Of a stretch of DNA of 64,000 nt, positions 1 through 8,268 are shown one piece after another. The translations under genes and the position numbers were made by a program. The DNA is taken from NCBI RefSeq assembly GCF_052119645.1, contig NZ_JBGQOM010000004.1:248001-312000 (forward strand). Reading direction: 5' to 3'. Within the stretch, counting starts at the first letter, position 1, and each line of letters starts with the position of its first letter. The stretch comes from Paraglaciecola sp030730205 (GTDB lineage Bacteria > Pseudomonadota > Gammaproteobacteria > Enterobacterales > Alteromonadaceae). Under the pieces are notes generated by a model. That model was not told the DNA's origin and did not search any database. It saw nothing but the letters and a program-made list of their open reading frames with translations.

Positions 1-178
1 CGTTGTCAAGTTGGCTATTTAGGGCATCGTCGTAAGATAAACTAATGGCTACCTTGTTACCTTCTGGCCATGAATTCGCGGCGTTTAAGTTGCAAGCGAA
101 GAAGCTGAGCAAGGTAACGTTGACCAGTAATACTTTGGTGGTAAGGCGCGTGAATATCATAGTAACTCGTTGACTCAT
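1..178 (-). CDS. polysaccharide deacetylase-like protein, N-terminal part (runs off the window)
   Basis: The reverse strand reads from an ATG at 178 to the window edge with no stop, giving 59 codons. The N-terminus has a basic start followed by a hydrophobic run that looks like a signal peptide, and then the segment KVAISLSYDDALNSQLDN. A hydrophobic strand followed by S(Y/F)DD is the first metal/catalytic motif of NodB-type polysaccharide deacetylases, so an exported carbohydrate esterase is likely. Only this motif is visible. The Shine-Dalgarno is weak, and a second in-frame ATG six codons later could be the true start. It follows the efflux operon in the same direction but is separated from it by a terminator. 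Confidence 0.6.
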   Translation of the reverse strand, partial: MSQRVTMIFTRLTTKVLLVNVTLLSFFACNLNAANSWPEGNKVAISLSYDDALNSQLDN

Positions 179-188
179 TAATAAAAAA

Positions 189-206
189 ACGGCACCAGTG
201 TGCCGT
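189..206 (-). terminator. intrinsic terminator after the first RND operon
   Basis: Arms ACGGCAC (189-195) and GTGCCGT (200-206) pair perfectly around a 4-base loop. On the reverse strand the stem is followed by a run of seven T. It lies just past the stop codon of the adaptor gene at 230 and ends that operon. Confidence 0.85.
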
Positions 207-229
207 AATTTTATTTTACTCAACAGTGC

Positions 230-1297
230 TTATTTTATCATGGGACTTATTATTTCTCCTGGCACTAAACCTGATACCACTTCCACTTTGTCACCCACGG
301 TTTCACCTAATCTGATAAAACGTCGACTGAGTTGATTGTCGTTAACAACCCAGACGCGGTCTAGTTGTCCAAAACTTTCTACCCAAGCCTGCGGCACAAG
401 GATGACGCTTTCATCTTCTAGGGGAATTTGCAAACGGGCAAACATGCCGGGACGTAATTGTTCATTGAATTGAATATCCGCCTTCACTATAAAACTATGG
501 GCGTTAGGATCGGCCGCTGGGACAAGCTCCGAAATAGTGGCCGGAATTTGCATATCTACACTGTCAATATACACACTGAGTTGTTGGCCTAGGCTTAACT
601 TAATGGCTACCGCTTCACGCACATCGGCTTCAATAAGTAATGTCATGGGATTGTATAATGCGAGTAAGGGCTGACCTGGAGTCGCCATATTGCCGGGTTC
701 AGCTTTTCTATCGACAATTCGACCTGAAATTGGCGCGACGATATTGCTATAGCCCAAAGCCGCTTCTGCCTCTTTTTGCCCTTGTATGGCGGTTTGCACC
801 TCACCGCTTAATCGGGTAAACACGGCTTGCGCTTGGTCTAAATCAGCATTTGAAGCCAAGCCCTGTTGCTTGAGGTTTTGCACCCGCCCAAGTGCATTTT
901 TTGCTTCATTCATTGAACCTTGTAAAGAGCTTAGTCGAGATTTTGACTGGGCAACTTGACTCATTAAACTGCTGTTTTCCAAAACAATCAGCGGCATGCC
1001 TTGCGTAACGTGATCACCTGCACGCACATTAATTTTTTCAATGCGCGCCAAAATTCGGCTTGAAATCAAGGTGGTTTCACGAGCCTTTAAACTGGCCGGA
1101 GCCGATTCCATTTTACTTATTTTGCTGACAGCAACCTGCCATGTGTTGTTAGGAGCACTAGCCGCTGAATCGTTGTTCTTGACCTCATGTGGCGCGACTT
1201 TGTCAGAAAACAAACCCGCCATCCAGGCAATAGACAGGGTTAAAACAACGATGGCGCCAAGGGGAGCAACGACTTTGCCCAGTGTTGATGAGTTCAT
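230..1297 (-). CDS. RND efflux periplasmic adaptor subunit (MFP/HlyD family)
   Basis: A 355-residue membrane fusion protein. It has one N-terminal membrane anchor (about residues 12-30), a first lipoyl half-motif (ARIEKINVRAGDHVTQGMPL), a coiled-coil hairpin (about 110-170), the second lipoyl half (SNIVAPISGRIVDRKAEPG) and C-terminal beta-barrel and membrane-proximal domains. Family members bridge an inner-membrane RND pump to an outer-membrane channel. The start codon overlaps the stop of the upstream pump gene by 4 bases, so translation is coupled. No outer-membrane factor is encoded nearby, so a TolC-like channel elsewhere is presumed. Substrate is unknown. Confidence 0.9.
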   Translation of the reverse strand: MNSSTLGKVVAPLGAIVVLTLSIAWMAGLFSDKVAPHEVKNNDSAASAPNNTWQVAVSKISKMESAPASLKARETTLISSRILARIEKINVRAGDHVTQGMPLIVLENSSLMSQVAQSKSRLSSLQGSMNEAKNALGRVQNLKQQGLASNADLDQAQAVFTRLSGEVQTAIQGQKEAEAALGYSNIVAPISGRIVDRKAEPGNMATPGQPLLALYNPMTLLIEADVREAVAIKLSLGQQLSVYIDSVDMQIPATISELVPAADPNAHSFIVKADIQFNEQLRPGMFARLQIPLEDESVILVPQAWVESFGQLDRVWVVNDNQLSRRFIRLGETVGDKVEVVSGLVPGEIISPMIK

Positions 1298-4200
1298 GCT
1301 GGATTCTCCTGTGTTGAAGTTAATGGGAGTGAGTTTGAATGAGTGCCAATAGTGGGTGTATTGGTATTGTTGTCAGTTGAATGATCGTCTTTGTCAAATA
1401 CCAAGAAGTACACCATTGGGACGACTAATAGCGAAAAGAACGTTGAAGCGATGATGCCAAAGATGATGGCCAGCGCTAAGCCACTAAATACTGGGTCGAG
1501 AATAATCACCACATTGCCCAATAAAGTTGTGCCAGCGGTCAGCAGCACAGGGCGCATGCGTACAGTGCCAGCGGCCAACAAAGCTTGCTTGATGTTATAC
1601 CCTTGCGTGCGAGCCAGAGTAATAAATTCGACCAAAATGAGCGAGTTTCTGACTACGATACCAGCGAGGGCAATCATGCCTATCATGGCGGTTGCGGTAA
1701 ATAATACCGGATCAGGTGCGCCGCCTATCCAGCGCTCACCAAATTGATTCATCAACCAAAAGCCCGGCATGATACCGATAACGGTTAAGGGAATGGCAGA
1801 CATAATAATCAGGGCCAAACCACTGCTGGCGGTTTGCCAGCGCAGTACAAAAAAGATCCCCACTAAGGCGAACGCAAAGGCGATACCCATATCGCGAAAT
1901 ACATCGATGGTAATCAGCCATTCACCTTCACCGCCAAAATTAATGGTGACGCCTTGCGGTACCGCCCAGTTAACATCGGCCCCAGAATTCAGATAGCTGC
2001 GTTCTTGCCAATCACTAGAAGGAGTTTGGTTTAGCATGGCCTGATTAATATCAGCCACGCTCATGGGGTCAGTAGCGAGTAAGCGGTCTGACGTCACATC
2101 AGCAATGATTTCTGCCGGCGTACGCCCCGATAGTTCTGCTGTGACATAAATTACCGGACGTAAGTCTTTGTGCAAAATCGGCTGGCTGACTTCGACGGTT
2201 TGCCATTGCCCCAGCTCGGCCAAATTCACAATGGGTTGCGGTGCGGGCTGTAAACCCACTCCAGCATCTTGTTGGGCAATGCCTAACATGCCTTTGAGGG
2301 GCAGAGCATCAAAATCACTTGCTTGATTGGCCGTGACAAAAGGGAGCTTTAATTCAATATCAAGAGGCACGGCTTCGTTTTCTCGCTGAAATACACCTGC
2401 GCTGATACCTTGCACAGCTAAATCTAAGGTACGGTTAATATCCGCTGTTGAAATGCCAGATAATGCCGCTTTTTGTTTATCTACCACAAAGCGCGCAATC
2501 TCTTGTGTGGCCGTCATGCTGGAATCTATTTCAAGCACATGCGGCTCTTTAGCTAGGCGTTGCATTAACACGTGTGCCGCTTGTTGTTGGGTGGCTAAAT
2601 CTACAAAGGGCTCGGCGTATACTTCAGCTACAAGCGTACTCAGTACTGGTGGGCCGGGCGGCACTTCTACCACTTTGATATGAGTATTGGGGCCTTGAAA
2701 ATGCGCTAATTGCTCACGTAAGCGCAACACCACACCATGGGACTGATGTTCACGCAGCGCCTTATCAATCAATATCAAGCGCACTTCAGCTTGATAAGGT
2801 GCATTACGTTGATAGTACTGGCGTACCATGCCATTAAAGTCCATGGGCGACGCTTCGCCTACGTAGGCAGCCAGCAGACTAACTTCAGGAAAGGTTTTGG
2901 CGATTTCCATGACCTGCTGGGTCAGGGCGGCGCTGTTTTCTAAGGTCGACGATTCAGGTAAGTCAATAAGTAGCTGAATTTCATTTTTATTGTCAAACGG
3001 CAATAATTTTAAAGGTACGCTGCGAAACATCGGTAACAAACAGGCAGCGATAAATAAGACCAGGACTAACCACAGCCCTAGTTTTGCGCGCTTCTTATTG
3101 GCAATTAAAGGGCTGAGCATTCGGTCGTAAAAAGACGGGCCATGTGCTTCGGCGACTGCTTCTTTTTTAAGAATTTTTGCGGCTAACCACGGCGTGATCA
3201 AAAACGCGACAAAGCCCGATATGCTAACGCTAATTGGCACATTAAAGGCCATCGGTGCCATGTATGGGCCCATCATACCTGTTATAAACGCCAAGGGTAC
3301 GAAGGCTAAAATAATGGTCACGGTTGACATGATCAAGGGGGAGCGAATTTCGGCCATAGCGGCAACAATACGTTCACCCTTTGGATTGTTGTCTTTGCTC
3401 TTTGGTAGGTTTAAAAAGCGGCTGATGTTATCGATACCTGTGATGGGATCGTCTACCAATAAACCTAGGGATAAAATGAGGGCAAACAAGGTCACTCGGT
3501 TAATACTGTAACCTAACATCAAATCTAACATTAAGGTCAGGCCGTAACAAACCGGTATGGCTAAACCCACCACGATAGCGGCGCGCCAGCCTAAGAAAAT
3601 AGCAATAAACACCACCACAGTGAAAATAGCAAAGGCTAAACTGGAAGTCAGGTCGTTAACTTTTTCGTTGGCGGTTTGACCGTAATCACGAAGTACTTTG
3701 TAATGCACCTCAGGGGGTAAAAAATCCTGTTTCAGCTCCGCCATTTTAGCCAATACAGCGTCGGCTACACTGACGGCATTGGTGCCTTTTTGTTTGGCCA
3801 CGCTAATGGTAACAAGTGGGTTGGCTTGCTGACTGAGGGCTTTATCTTCGCTAGTTTGACTGTCCTGTTTGGCTTGGTGGCTGTACTCTAACCATTGATA
3901 GGCTTTGACTGTTTCTTGGGCGTCAATGATCTGGGCAACGTCTTGCAATAAAACGGCTTTGCCATTGACCATATTCACCACTAAGTTATTGAGTTCAGCT
4001 AAACTGCGCAGTACATCACCTGATTCAATAAGCACTGCTTTTGCACCCATGACCACCGCAGATGAGGTTTCTATTTGATTAGACTGACGGATGGCATCAT
4101 AAACATTCAATGCGCTGGTTTGATGAGCGGCTAGGGCAGTCATGTCTAACTCAACCTGAATTTTTCGTTCACGGCCACCAATGACTTTGACTTCACTGGT

Positions 4201-4743
4201 ATCTTCAATGCCTTGTAAGAGGGTTGATACTTCTTGTGCAATGCGATGTAAAGCCACATCGTTGTAACGTTGCTCGTTACTGCTGACTAAACCAATCATT
4301 ACAATTGGGACATCGTCCACTTCCACCGGTTTAAGCTGCCAGTTGGCAACAACGGGCGGAATTAAGTTTTGGTTTGCATAAAGTTTGTTGTAGGTATTAA
4401 GTAGGGCATCTTCACGGTTTTCACCGACAAAAAAGCGTAATACCACAGACAATCTGCCGTCTAAGGAGCTGGAGTAAACATGCTCAACCCCTGATATTTG
4501 GGTTAGTAGCTTTTCGAGAGACGTTGTGACTTGTCGCTCAACTTGTCGCGCGGTTAAATTGGGGACATCAACCATCACCTCAATCATCGGAACCACAATT
4601 TGGGGCTCTTCTTCACGTGGGGTGATTTGCAACGCAATAATGCCTGCCACGATGGCAAACATAAATAAAAATAGCGGTAAGCCACCCTTCAGCGAGTATC
4701 GAACTGCTTTGTCAATGGGGGTGGAATTGAGATGTTCAGTCAC
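1294..4743 (-). CDS. RND-family efflux transporter permease
   Basis: An inner-membrane proton-driven pump of 1149 residues, longer than the usual 1020-1050. The N-terminal helix is followed by the family segment PREEEPQIVVPMIEV. The two halves have the expected pattern: TM1, a large periplasmic porter loop, then TM2-6, repeated. TM4 carries the acidic LLVDDPITGIDN region expected for proton relay. The start is a GTG with GGAG seven bases upstream. It lies 23 bases after the ArsR-type repressor gene and overlaps the adaptor gene, so the three form one operon. The neighbouring persulfide-type sensor suggests export of a compound linked to reactive sulfur, but the sequence does not prove this. 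Confidence 0.92.
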   Translation of the reverse strand: MTEHLNSTPIDKAVRYSLKGGLPLFLFMFAIVAGIIALQITPREEEPQIVVPMIEVMVDVPNLTARQVERQVTTSLEKLLTQISGVEHVYSSSLDGRLSVVLRFFVGENREDALLNTYNKLYANQNLIPPVVANWQLKPVEVDDVPIVMIGLVSSNEQRYNDVALHRIAQEVSTLLQGIEDTSEVKVIGGRERKIQVELDMTALAAHQTSALNVYDAIRQSNQIETSSAVVMGAKAVLIESGDVLRSLAELNNLVVNMVNGKAVLLQDVAQIIDAQETVKAYQWLEYSHQAKQDSQTSEDKALSQQANPLVTISVAKQKGTNAVSVADAVLAKMAELKQDFLPPEVHYKVLRDYGQTANEKVNDLTSSLAFAIFTVVVFIAIFLGWRAAIVVGLAIPVCYGLTLMLDLMLGYSINRVTLFALILSLGLLVDDPITGIDNISRFLNLPKSKDNNPKGERIVAAMAEIRSPLIMSTVTIILAFVPLAFITGMMGPYMAPMAFNVPISVSISGFVAFLITPWLAAKILKKEAVAEAHGPSFYDRMLSPLIANKKRAKLGLWLVLVLFIAACLLPMFRSVPLKLLPFDNKNEIQLLIDLPESSTLENSAALTQQVMEIAKTFPEVSLLAAYVGEASPMDFNGMVRQYYQRNAPYQAEVRLILIDKALREHQSHGVVLRLREQLAHFQGPNTHIKVVEVPPGPPVLSTLVAEVYAEPFVDLATQQQAAHVLMQRLAKEPHVLEIDSSMTATQEIARFVVDKQKAALSGISTADINRTLDLAVQGISAGVFQRENEAVPLDIELKLPFVTANQASDFDALPLKGMLGIAQQDAGVGLQPAPQPIVNLAELGQWQTVEVSQPILHKDLRPVIYVTAELSGRTPAEIIADVTSDRLLATDPMSVADINQAMLNQTPSSDWQERSYLNSGADVNWAVPQGVTINFGGEGEWLITIDVFRDMGIAFAFALVGIFFVLRWQTASSGLALIIMSAIPLTVIGIMPGFWLMNQFGERWIGGAPDPVLFTATAMIGMIALAGIVVRNSLILVEFITLARTQGYNIKQALLAAGTVRMRPVLLTAGTTLLGNVVIILDPVFSGLALAIIFGIIASTFFSLLVVPMVYFLVFDKDDHSTDNNTNTPTIGTHSNSLPLTSTQENPA

Positions 4744-4766
4744 GGGCTATCTCCAGTGAAGTTAGA

Positions 4767-5063
4767 TTAGGCACCACAAAAAAACTCGTAGAGTTTTTCA
4801 ATGATTTGTTTAACCCGCGGATCGCTGACCGAGTAATAAATACTCTGGGCATCGCGGCGCGTATCCACCAACTTATGCTCACGCAGTGCGGCAAGATGCT
4901 GTGATAAGGCTGATTGGCCTAACGGCACATTAGCATTGAGCTGGGACACGCTGCACTCTTGGTTTAATAGCGTACACAAAATCATTAAGCGATTTTTATT
5001 CGCCAGTATTTTCATAAAGGCCTCAGCTTGACTCGCATTGTTGGCTAATTGTTCTAATTCCAC
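4767..5063 (-). CDS. ArsR/SmtB-family repressor, BigR/YgaV (persulfide-sensing) type
   Basis: A winged-helix repressor of 98 residues from a GTG start; an upstream in-frame TTG at 5090 would add nine residues. I prefer the GTG because AGG lies nine bases upstream and the length then matches E. coli YgaV (99). Two cysteines sit where BigR/SqrR/YgaV proteins form a regulatory di- or tetrasulfide: Cys30 in the LMILC helix and Cys96 in the C-terminal FFCGA; Cys37 is extra. The recognition helix region reads SALSQHLAALREHKLV. It probably represses both its own efflux operon and the divergent DUF2892-rhodanese pair through the palindromes at 5109-5165. Metal-sensing ELCVCD motifs are absent. Confidence 0.85.
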   Translation of the reverse strand: MELEQLANNASQAEAFMKILANKNRLMILCTLLNQECSVSQLNANVPLGQSALSQHLAALREHKLVDTRRDAQSIYYSVSDPRVKQIIEKLYEFFCGA

Positions 5064-5108
5064 CTTGTTCAACCTATGGGTTATTAACAAACTTAGCGCA
5101 TTATAAGC

Positions 5109-5165
5109 GTTATATTAGAAATTGCTAATATTAGTTGCTTCTAATATTAGGAGGGTCTAATATAG
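5109..5165. promoter_or_regulatory. array of four operator-like palindromes, 16-bp period
   Basis: The perfect 10-bp palindrome CTAATATTAG occurs at 5125-5134 and again at 5141-5150. A copy lacking one T (CTAATATAG) is at 5157-5165, and an 8/10 match (GTTATATTAG) is at 5109-5118. Starts are spaced exactly 16 bases apart. The array fills the space between the divergent arsR-type gene and the DUF2892 gene, so it is the probable binding site of that repressor. Confidence 0.75.
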
Positions 5166-5191
5166 ATGCCTATTCACAGTGGAGAGTTAAA

Positions 5192-5380
5192 ATGAAATTA
5201 CATGCGGCCTTGCGTTTAGTTGCTGGAGTGATGCTATTGTTGTCATTGGCATTAACTTATTGGGTTCACCCTAATTGGATTTTTTTTAGTGCTTTTATCG
5301 GGCTTAACCTGTTGCAGTCAGCGTTTACCCGTTGGTGTCCGATGATTACTATTTTGAAAAAACTAGGTTTCGAGGAGTAA
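5192..5380 (+). CDS. DUF2892 membrane protein (YgaP membrane-domain homologue)
   Basis: A 62-residue protein with two hydrophobic segments and a terminal KKLGFEE. It contains the conserved DUF2892 pattern of a short N-terminal helix, an FxG/NLLQSAFTRWCP stretch and a cysteine next to the second helix. The start is an ATG at 5192 with GGAGAG six bases upstream; an earlier in-frame TTG would start inside the operator array. In E. coli YgaP this domain is fused behind a rhodanese. Here it is a separate gene three bases ahead of the rhodanese, so the two products probably work together at the membrane. Confidence 0.85.
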   Translation: MKLHAALRLVAGVMLLLSLALTYWVHPNWIFFSAFIGLNLLQSAFTRWCPMITILKKLGFEE

Positions 5381-5383
5381 TTT

Positions 5384-5737
5384 ATGTTGTTACCTGTTGG
5401 TGATTTAATAAAAGAAGTAAAACAAAATATCCGCTGTATTGATGCTAAAACCGCTACTGCTGAAAGAGAGGCGAACAAAGGCTTATTGATTGATGTACGT
5501 GAGCCTGCCGAACACGTCGCTAAGCCTGCCGAGGGGGCCATTAATATCCCTCGTGGTTTGCTTGAGATGAAAATGATGGAAATCGAAAAAGATCCCAGCC
5601 GTGCAATTTATCTACACTGTGCCACTTCAGCCAGAGCGGCATTAGGCGCAGAGCAGTTGAAAAGAGTTGGCTATGAAAATGTCAGTGTGATTACCTGCGG
5701 TATGGATGAAATTCAGCGCTGCTGCCAGGGCGAATAA
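5384..5737 (+). CDS. rhodanese-like sulfurtransferase
   Basis: A single-domain rhodanese of 117 residues. It has the CH2A-like segment LLIDVREPAEHVAKPAEGAINIP and an active-site loop CATSAR with the persulfide-carrying cysteine at residue 79 and the arginine at 84. These enzymes move sulfane sulfur between thiosulfate or persulfides and an acceptor. The gene sits three bases after the DUF2892 gene and ends at a bidirectional terminator. With the BigR-type repressor it forms a sulfide/persulfide response unit like E. coli ygaVP, with the fusion split in two. Additional cysteines near the C-terminus (Q-R-C-C-Q) are unusual and could be redox active. Confidence 0.9.
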   Translation: MLLPVGDLIKEVKQNIRCIDAKTATAEREANKGLLIDVREPAEHVAKPAEGAINIPRGLLEMKMMEIEKDPSRAIYLHCATSARAALGAEQLKRVGYENVSVITCGMDEIQRCCQGE

Positions 5738-5774
5738 ATTGCTTTTAGCGCGATGTGAATGTGTGCTGCCAATT

Positions 5775-5815
5775 AAAAACTCACCTACAAGTGCATGTAC
5801 TTGAAGTGAGTTTTT
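5775..5815. terminator. bidirectional intrinsic terminator
   Basis: Arms AAAAACTCAC (5775-5784) and GTGAGTTTTT (5806-5815), with an inner CAAGT/ACTTG pairing. It has T runs on both strands and lies between the convergent rhodanese and carbonic anhydrase genes. Confidence 0.85.
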
Positions 5816-5818
5816 TTA

Positions 5819-6448
5819 TTATAAGCCCTCAATAAAGGTCACTATTCCTGTCTTCAATGAATATTCAGCACCGATGATAGTCAGTTTACCTTCTTGCACC
5901 AGTTGTTCTAAGCGCGCTGAGCCATGCCTGAGTTGGTTAGTAGAAGCAAGAATATTAGCGTGAACTGAAGCATCTAATAACTTATCGTCTTGATGGCGTA
6001 ATTCAGTGTGAAATAGCGGCTCAACGGTGGGCATGATTCGATTCACTATTGACAGCAAATTGAATGAATGGGCTCCTTTTGGATTTTTTAACTCTTCGAT
6101 AGCCGCTTTTACTGCGCCGCATTGTGAATGCCCCAAAACCACCACCAACGCGGTACCGAAGGTATCAGTAGCAAATTCAATGCTGCCTACTTGAGATGGT
6201 GCAACAATATTGCCCGCTACACGAATAACAAATAAGTCGCCTAAACCTTGGTCAAACACAATTTCTGCTGGCACCCGCGAGTCAGCACAACCTAAAATAA
6301 TAGCAAAAGGCGCTTGGCCTTCTACAAACTCTTCACGTTGGGATTGCTTTATCATGTTATCAATACTGCGCACACCAGACACAAACCGTTTATTACCGTC
6401 TTTTAAACGTTGAATTGCCTCGATGCCTGATACCATGAGTTGTGCCAC
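5819..6448 (-). CDS. can: beta-class carbonic anhydrase
   Basis: A 209-residue enzyme interconverting carbon dioxide and bicarbonate in the cytoplasm. The zinc ligands are all visible: Cys54 and the Asp56-Arg58 dyad in GCADSR, then His107 and Cys110 in GHSQCG. Length and motif spacing match the E. coli Can/CynT type. The start is a GTG with AAGGA nine bases upstream; the ATG four codons later lacks such a site. It is monocistronic, divergent from the AlkD-type gene and convergent with the rhodanese. Confidence 0.93.
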   Translation of the reverse strand: MAQLMVSGIEAIQRLKDGNKRFVSGVRSIDNMIKQSQREEFVEGQAPFAIILGCADSRVPAEIVFDQGLGDLFVIRVAGNIVAPSQVGSIEFATDTFGTALVVVLGHSQCGAVKAAIEELKNPKGAHSFNLLSIVNRIMPTVEPLFHTELRHQDDKLLDASVHANILASTNQLRHGSARLEQLVQEGKLTIIGAEYSLKTGIVTFIEGL

Positions 6449-6536
6449 AAATTGCTTCCTTGATGTTTGGATAAATAAAACGATGTTATACCATTTATTA
6501 AGTTGGTTTGTGAGCTGGCATGAGGGCCTTACCTAG

Positions 6537-7241
6537 ATGAATAGTGAATATGTTGTGCGCCAACTAAATAAACAGGCAAGCGCTGAATACGCTGAAAAAA
6601 TGCAAGGTTATTTTAAAACCGGCCAAGGGCAATATGGTCATGGGGATGTGTTTTGGGGATTGCGTATGCCTGTATTGCGGGATGCGGTAAAGCAATTTCA
6701 TGCCTTAGCCCTTGAACACACCTTAAGCTTACTCGTTTCAGAAGTGCATGAGTTACGCTTATTTGCTTTACTGTTGCTGGTGAAACAATACCAAACAGGG
6801 CCGCCTGCCAGCAAAAAACGTATATTTGATAGTTATTTAGCTCATACAACTTATATCAATAATTGGGATTTAGTAGATTGTTCCGCCCACTTAATTGTTG
6901 GACCACAGTTACAGAGCCAAGCTCGCGACACCTTATATCAGCTTGCCCAATCATCATTATTATGGGAAAGGCGTATCGCAATAATGGCCACCTTGCATTT
7001 TATTAGAGCCAAAGATTATCAGGATACTTTGCAGCTTGGGGCGGTATTATTGAATGATCCCCACGACTTGATCCATAAGGCAGTAGGGTGGATGTTAAGA
7101 GAGGTAGGGAATCGAAATAAACCCATAGAAGAGGCATTTTTAAAAACGCATTATAAAGTGATGCCAAGGACGATGTTAAGATATGCCATCGAAAAGTTTC
7201 CTGAAAACGAACGGCAAGCGTATTTAAAAGGGCGAATTTAG
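6537..7241 (+). CDS. DNA alkylation repair protein (AlkD-like glycosylase)
   Basis: A 234-residue protein of the HEAT-like-repeat glycosylase family that removes alkylated purines without flipping the base. The signature NNWDLVD is at residues 108-114, placing Trp110 and Asp114 at the positions of the AlkD catalytic Trp109 and Asp113. A later WERRIAIMAT segment supplies the conserved arginine. The length matches Bacillus AlkD (237). The Shine-Dalgarno before the ATG is weak. The unknown gene 37 bases downstream may be cotranscribed. Confidence 0.88.
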   Translation: MNSEYVVRQLNKQASAEYAEKMQGYFKTGQGQYGHGDVFWGLRMPVLRDAVKQFHALALEHTLSLLVSEVHELRLFALLLLVKQYQTGPPASKKRIFDSYLAHTTYINNWDLVDCSAHLIVGPQLQSQARDTLYQLAQSSLLWERRIAIMATLHFIRAKDYQDTLQLGAVLLNDPHDLIHKAVGWMLREVGNRNKPIEEAFLKTHYKVMPRTMLRYAIEKFPENERQAYLKGRI

Positions 7242-7277
7242 TACCTGATTTGAAGGCTGTAATGGGATAATAGAAGT

Positions 7278-7733
7278 ATGAGCGATATAACAAAAGGGTG
7301 GGCCACTGAAGGTAAAATGTGGTGGCACTGCGTCAATGCGGGTATAGCCACAGACACAGAATTTAGGGCGTGGGCGACTAACTGCTGCATGCCTGATAGG
7401 GCGTTAACCAGCCAACTGCAAGCTATTGCATCGGGTGCTAGGATAGCCCCTGAAGAACTGTTATTAGTCTTAGCCAAGTGTATTCCTGAACCAGATGATG
7501 ACAGCTGGTGGATCTTAACTAAGCAGCGAGTGTCTGAGGCCTTAGTGTCTCAAAAGATAAGTGCTGAATATATCGCTGGGTACTTTCATCACTTTGCTTT
7601 GAGCGCTGAGATCCCAGCTTGCGACCGGGAGGCGTTGTACCAATTTGAATTAGAATACGCCTGTTTGAATGAAGGATTCGCTACCCAAGCTGAGGTAGAT
7701 AGCAAGGTAATGCGTTTCTTTACTATGCCTTAG
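7278..7733 (+). CDS. hypothetical protein
   Basis: An unrecognised 151-residue protein, probably cytoplasmic: no signal peptide or membrane segment. It is rich in tryptophan and cysteine (WWHCV near residue 16, an NCC pair near 35, a DDDSWWILTK stretch near 75) and looks mostly helical. It follows the AlkD-type gene by 37 bases in the same direction, which suggests an operon, but gives no function. The opposite-strand frame over its first part has weaker coding character. It ends at the 313-base gap ahead of the cyd operon. Confidence 0.6.
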   Translation: MSDITKGWATEGKMWWHCVNAGIATDTEFRAWATNCCMPDRALTSQLQAIASGARIAPEELLLVLAKCIPEPDDDSWWILTKQRVSEALVSQKISAEYIAGYFHHFALSAEIPACDREALYQFELEYACLNEGFATQAEVDSKVMRFFTMP

Positions 7734-7813
7734 CGCTCAAGCGAGTTGATTTTTTGACTCACACGAAATAAGCGATTGTTGCCCACCGGTGTTTCGACAT
7801 TGCGCATGTTTTG

Positions 7814-7865
7814 AGCACTCCCCGCCGTATTTACTCTGTCTTGGCTACTAACCAAACGGAGTGCT
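7814..7865. other. long-loop hairpin in the gap before the cyd operon
   Basis: The perfect 8-bp arms AGCACTCC (7814-7821) and GGAGTGCT (7858-7865) enclose a 36-base loop and are followed by A-rich sequence. It could end the upstream transcript, although no T run follows on the forward strand. Apart from this and the FNR box I see nothing else in 7734-8046. Confidence 0.35.
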
Positions 7866-7967
7866 TAAAAATTAAACTCAAAAGATAAACGCGCCTTAGT
7901 CGCCTTGTTGTAAAACGCCTAGCACCTCAAAAAATTTGGCTTCACATAGCCGTAAAAATCAAAAAAG

Positions 7968-7981
7968 TTGATGTAAATCAA
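7968..7981 (+). promoter_or_regulatory. FNR box upstream of the cyd operon
   Basis: TTGATGTAAATCAA is a perfect match to the FNR consensus TTGAT-N4-ATCAA. A possible -10 (CAATAT, 8005-8010) would put transcription start near 8016, so the box would be centred close to -41.5, the class II activator position. This supports low-oxygen induction of cytochrome bd by the FNR homologue encoded at 11922-12674. Confidence 0.85.
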
Positions 7982-8046
7982 AGTCAGCTTTTTCGATTCC
8001 TCTGACAATATTTACATTCTCTTATTTTACTTCATTAGGAATAGTT

Positions 8047-8268
8047 GTGTTTAAACGCTGGCGGAATGTTTTTCCTGAGGATTCGATCTTTCGAATCCCT
8101 TTGGTATGTGAAATCAGTGTCGTTGTGGTTTTAAAAATAATCCTACTCATTGTTTTATGGCACGTCGCCTTTAAACCGCTTAAACCTACTGAAGCCCCAG
8201 ATATGACGACACAATTAATATCTAAACCCACTTCGATTACCCACACTAAGGAAATACAGCATGACTGA
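8047..8268 (+). CDS. cydP: CydP-like small membrane protein of cytochrome bd
   Basis: A 73-residue single-span protein with hydrophobic residues at about 20-42, a basic N-terminus and a C-terminal polar tail. It starts with GTG behind AGGAA and ends inside the start of cydA (8-base overlap). A short one-helix protein in this position matches the accessory subunit called CydP in gammaproteobacterial cyd operons. Identity rests on position and topology, since I cannot align it. Confidence 0.65.
   Translation: MFKRWRNVFPEDSIFRIPLVCEISVVVVLKIILLIVLWHVAFKPLKPTEAPDMTTQLISKPTSITHTKEIQHD

Noticed and set aside
1041..1747. Forward-strand frames inside the first RND operon
   Set aside because: They are antisense to well-supported membrane-protein genes and show no domain of their own; the same holds for similar antisense frames elsewhere.
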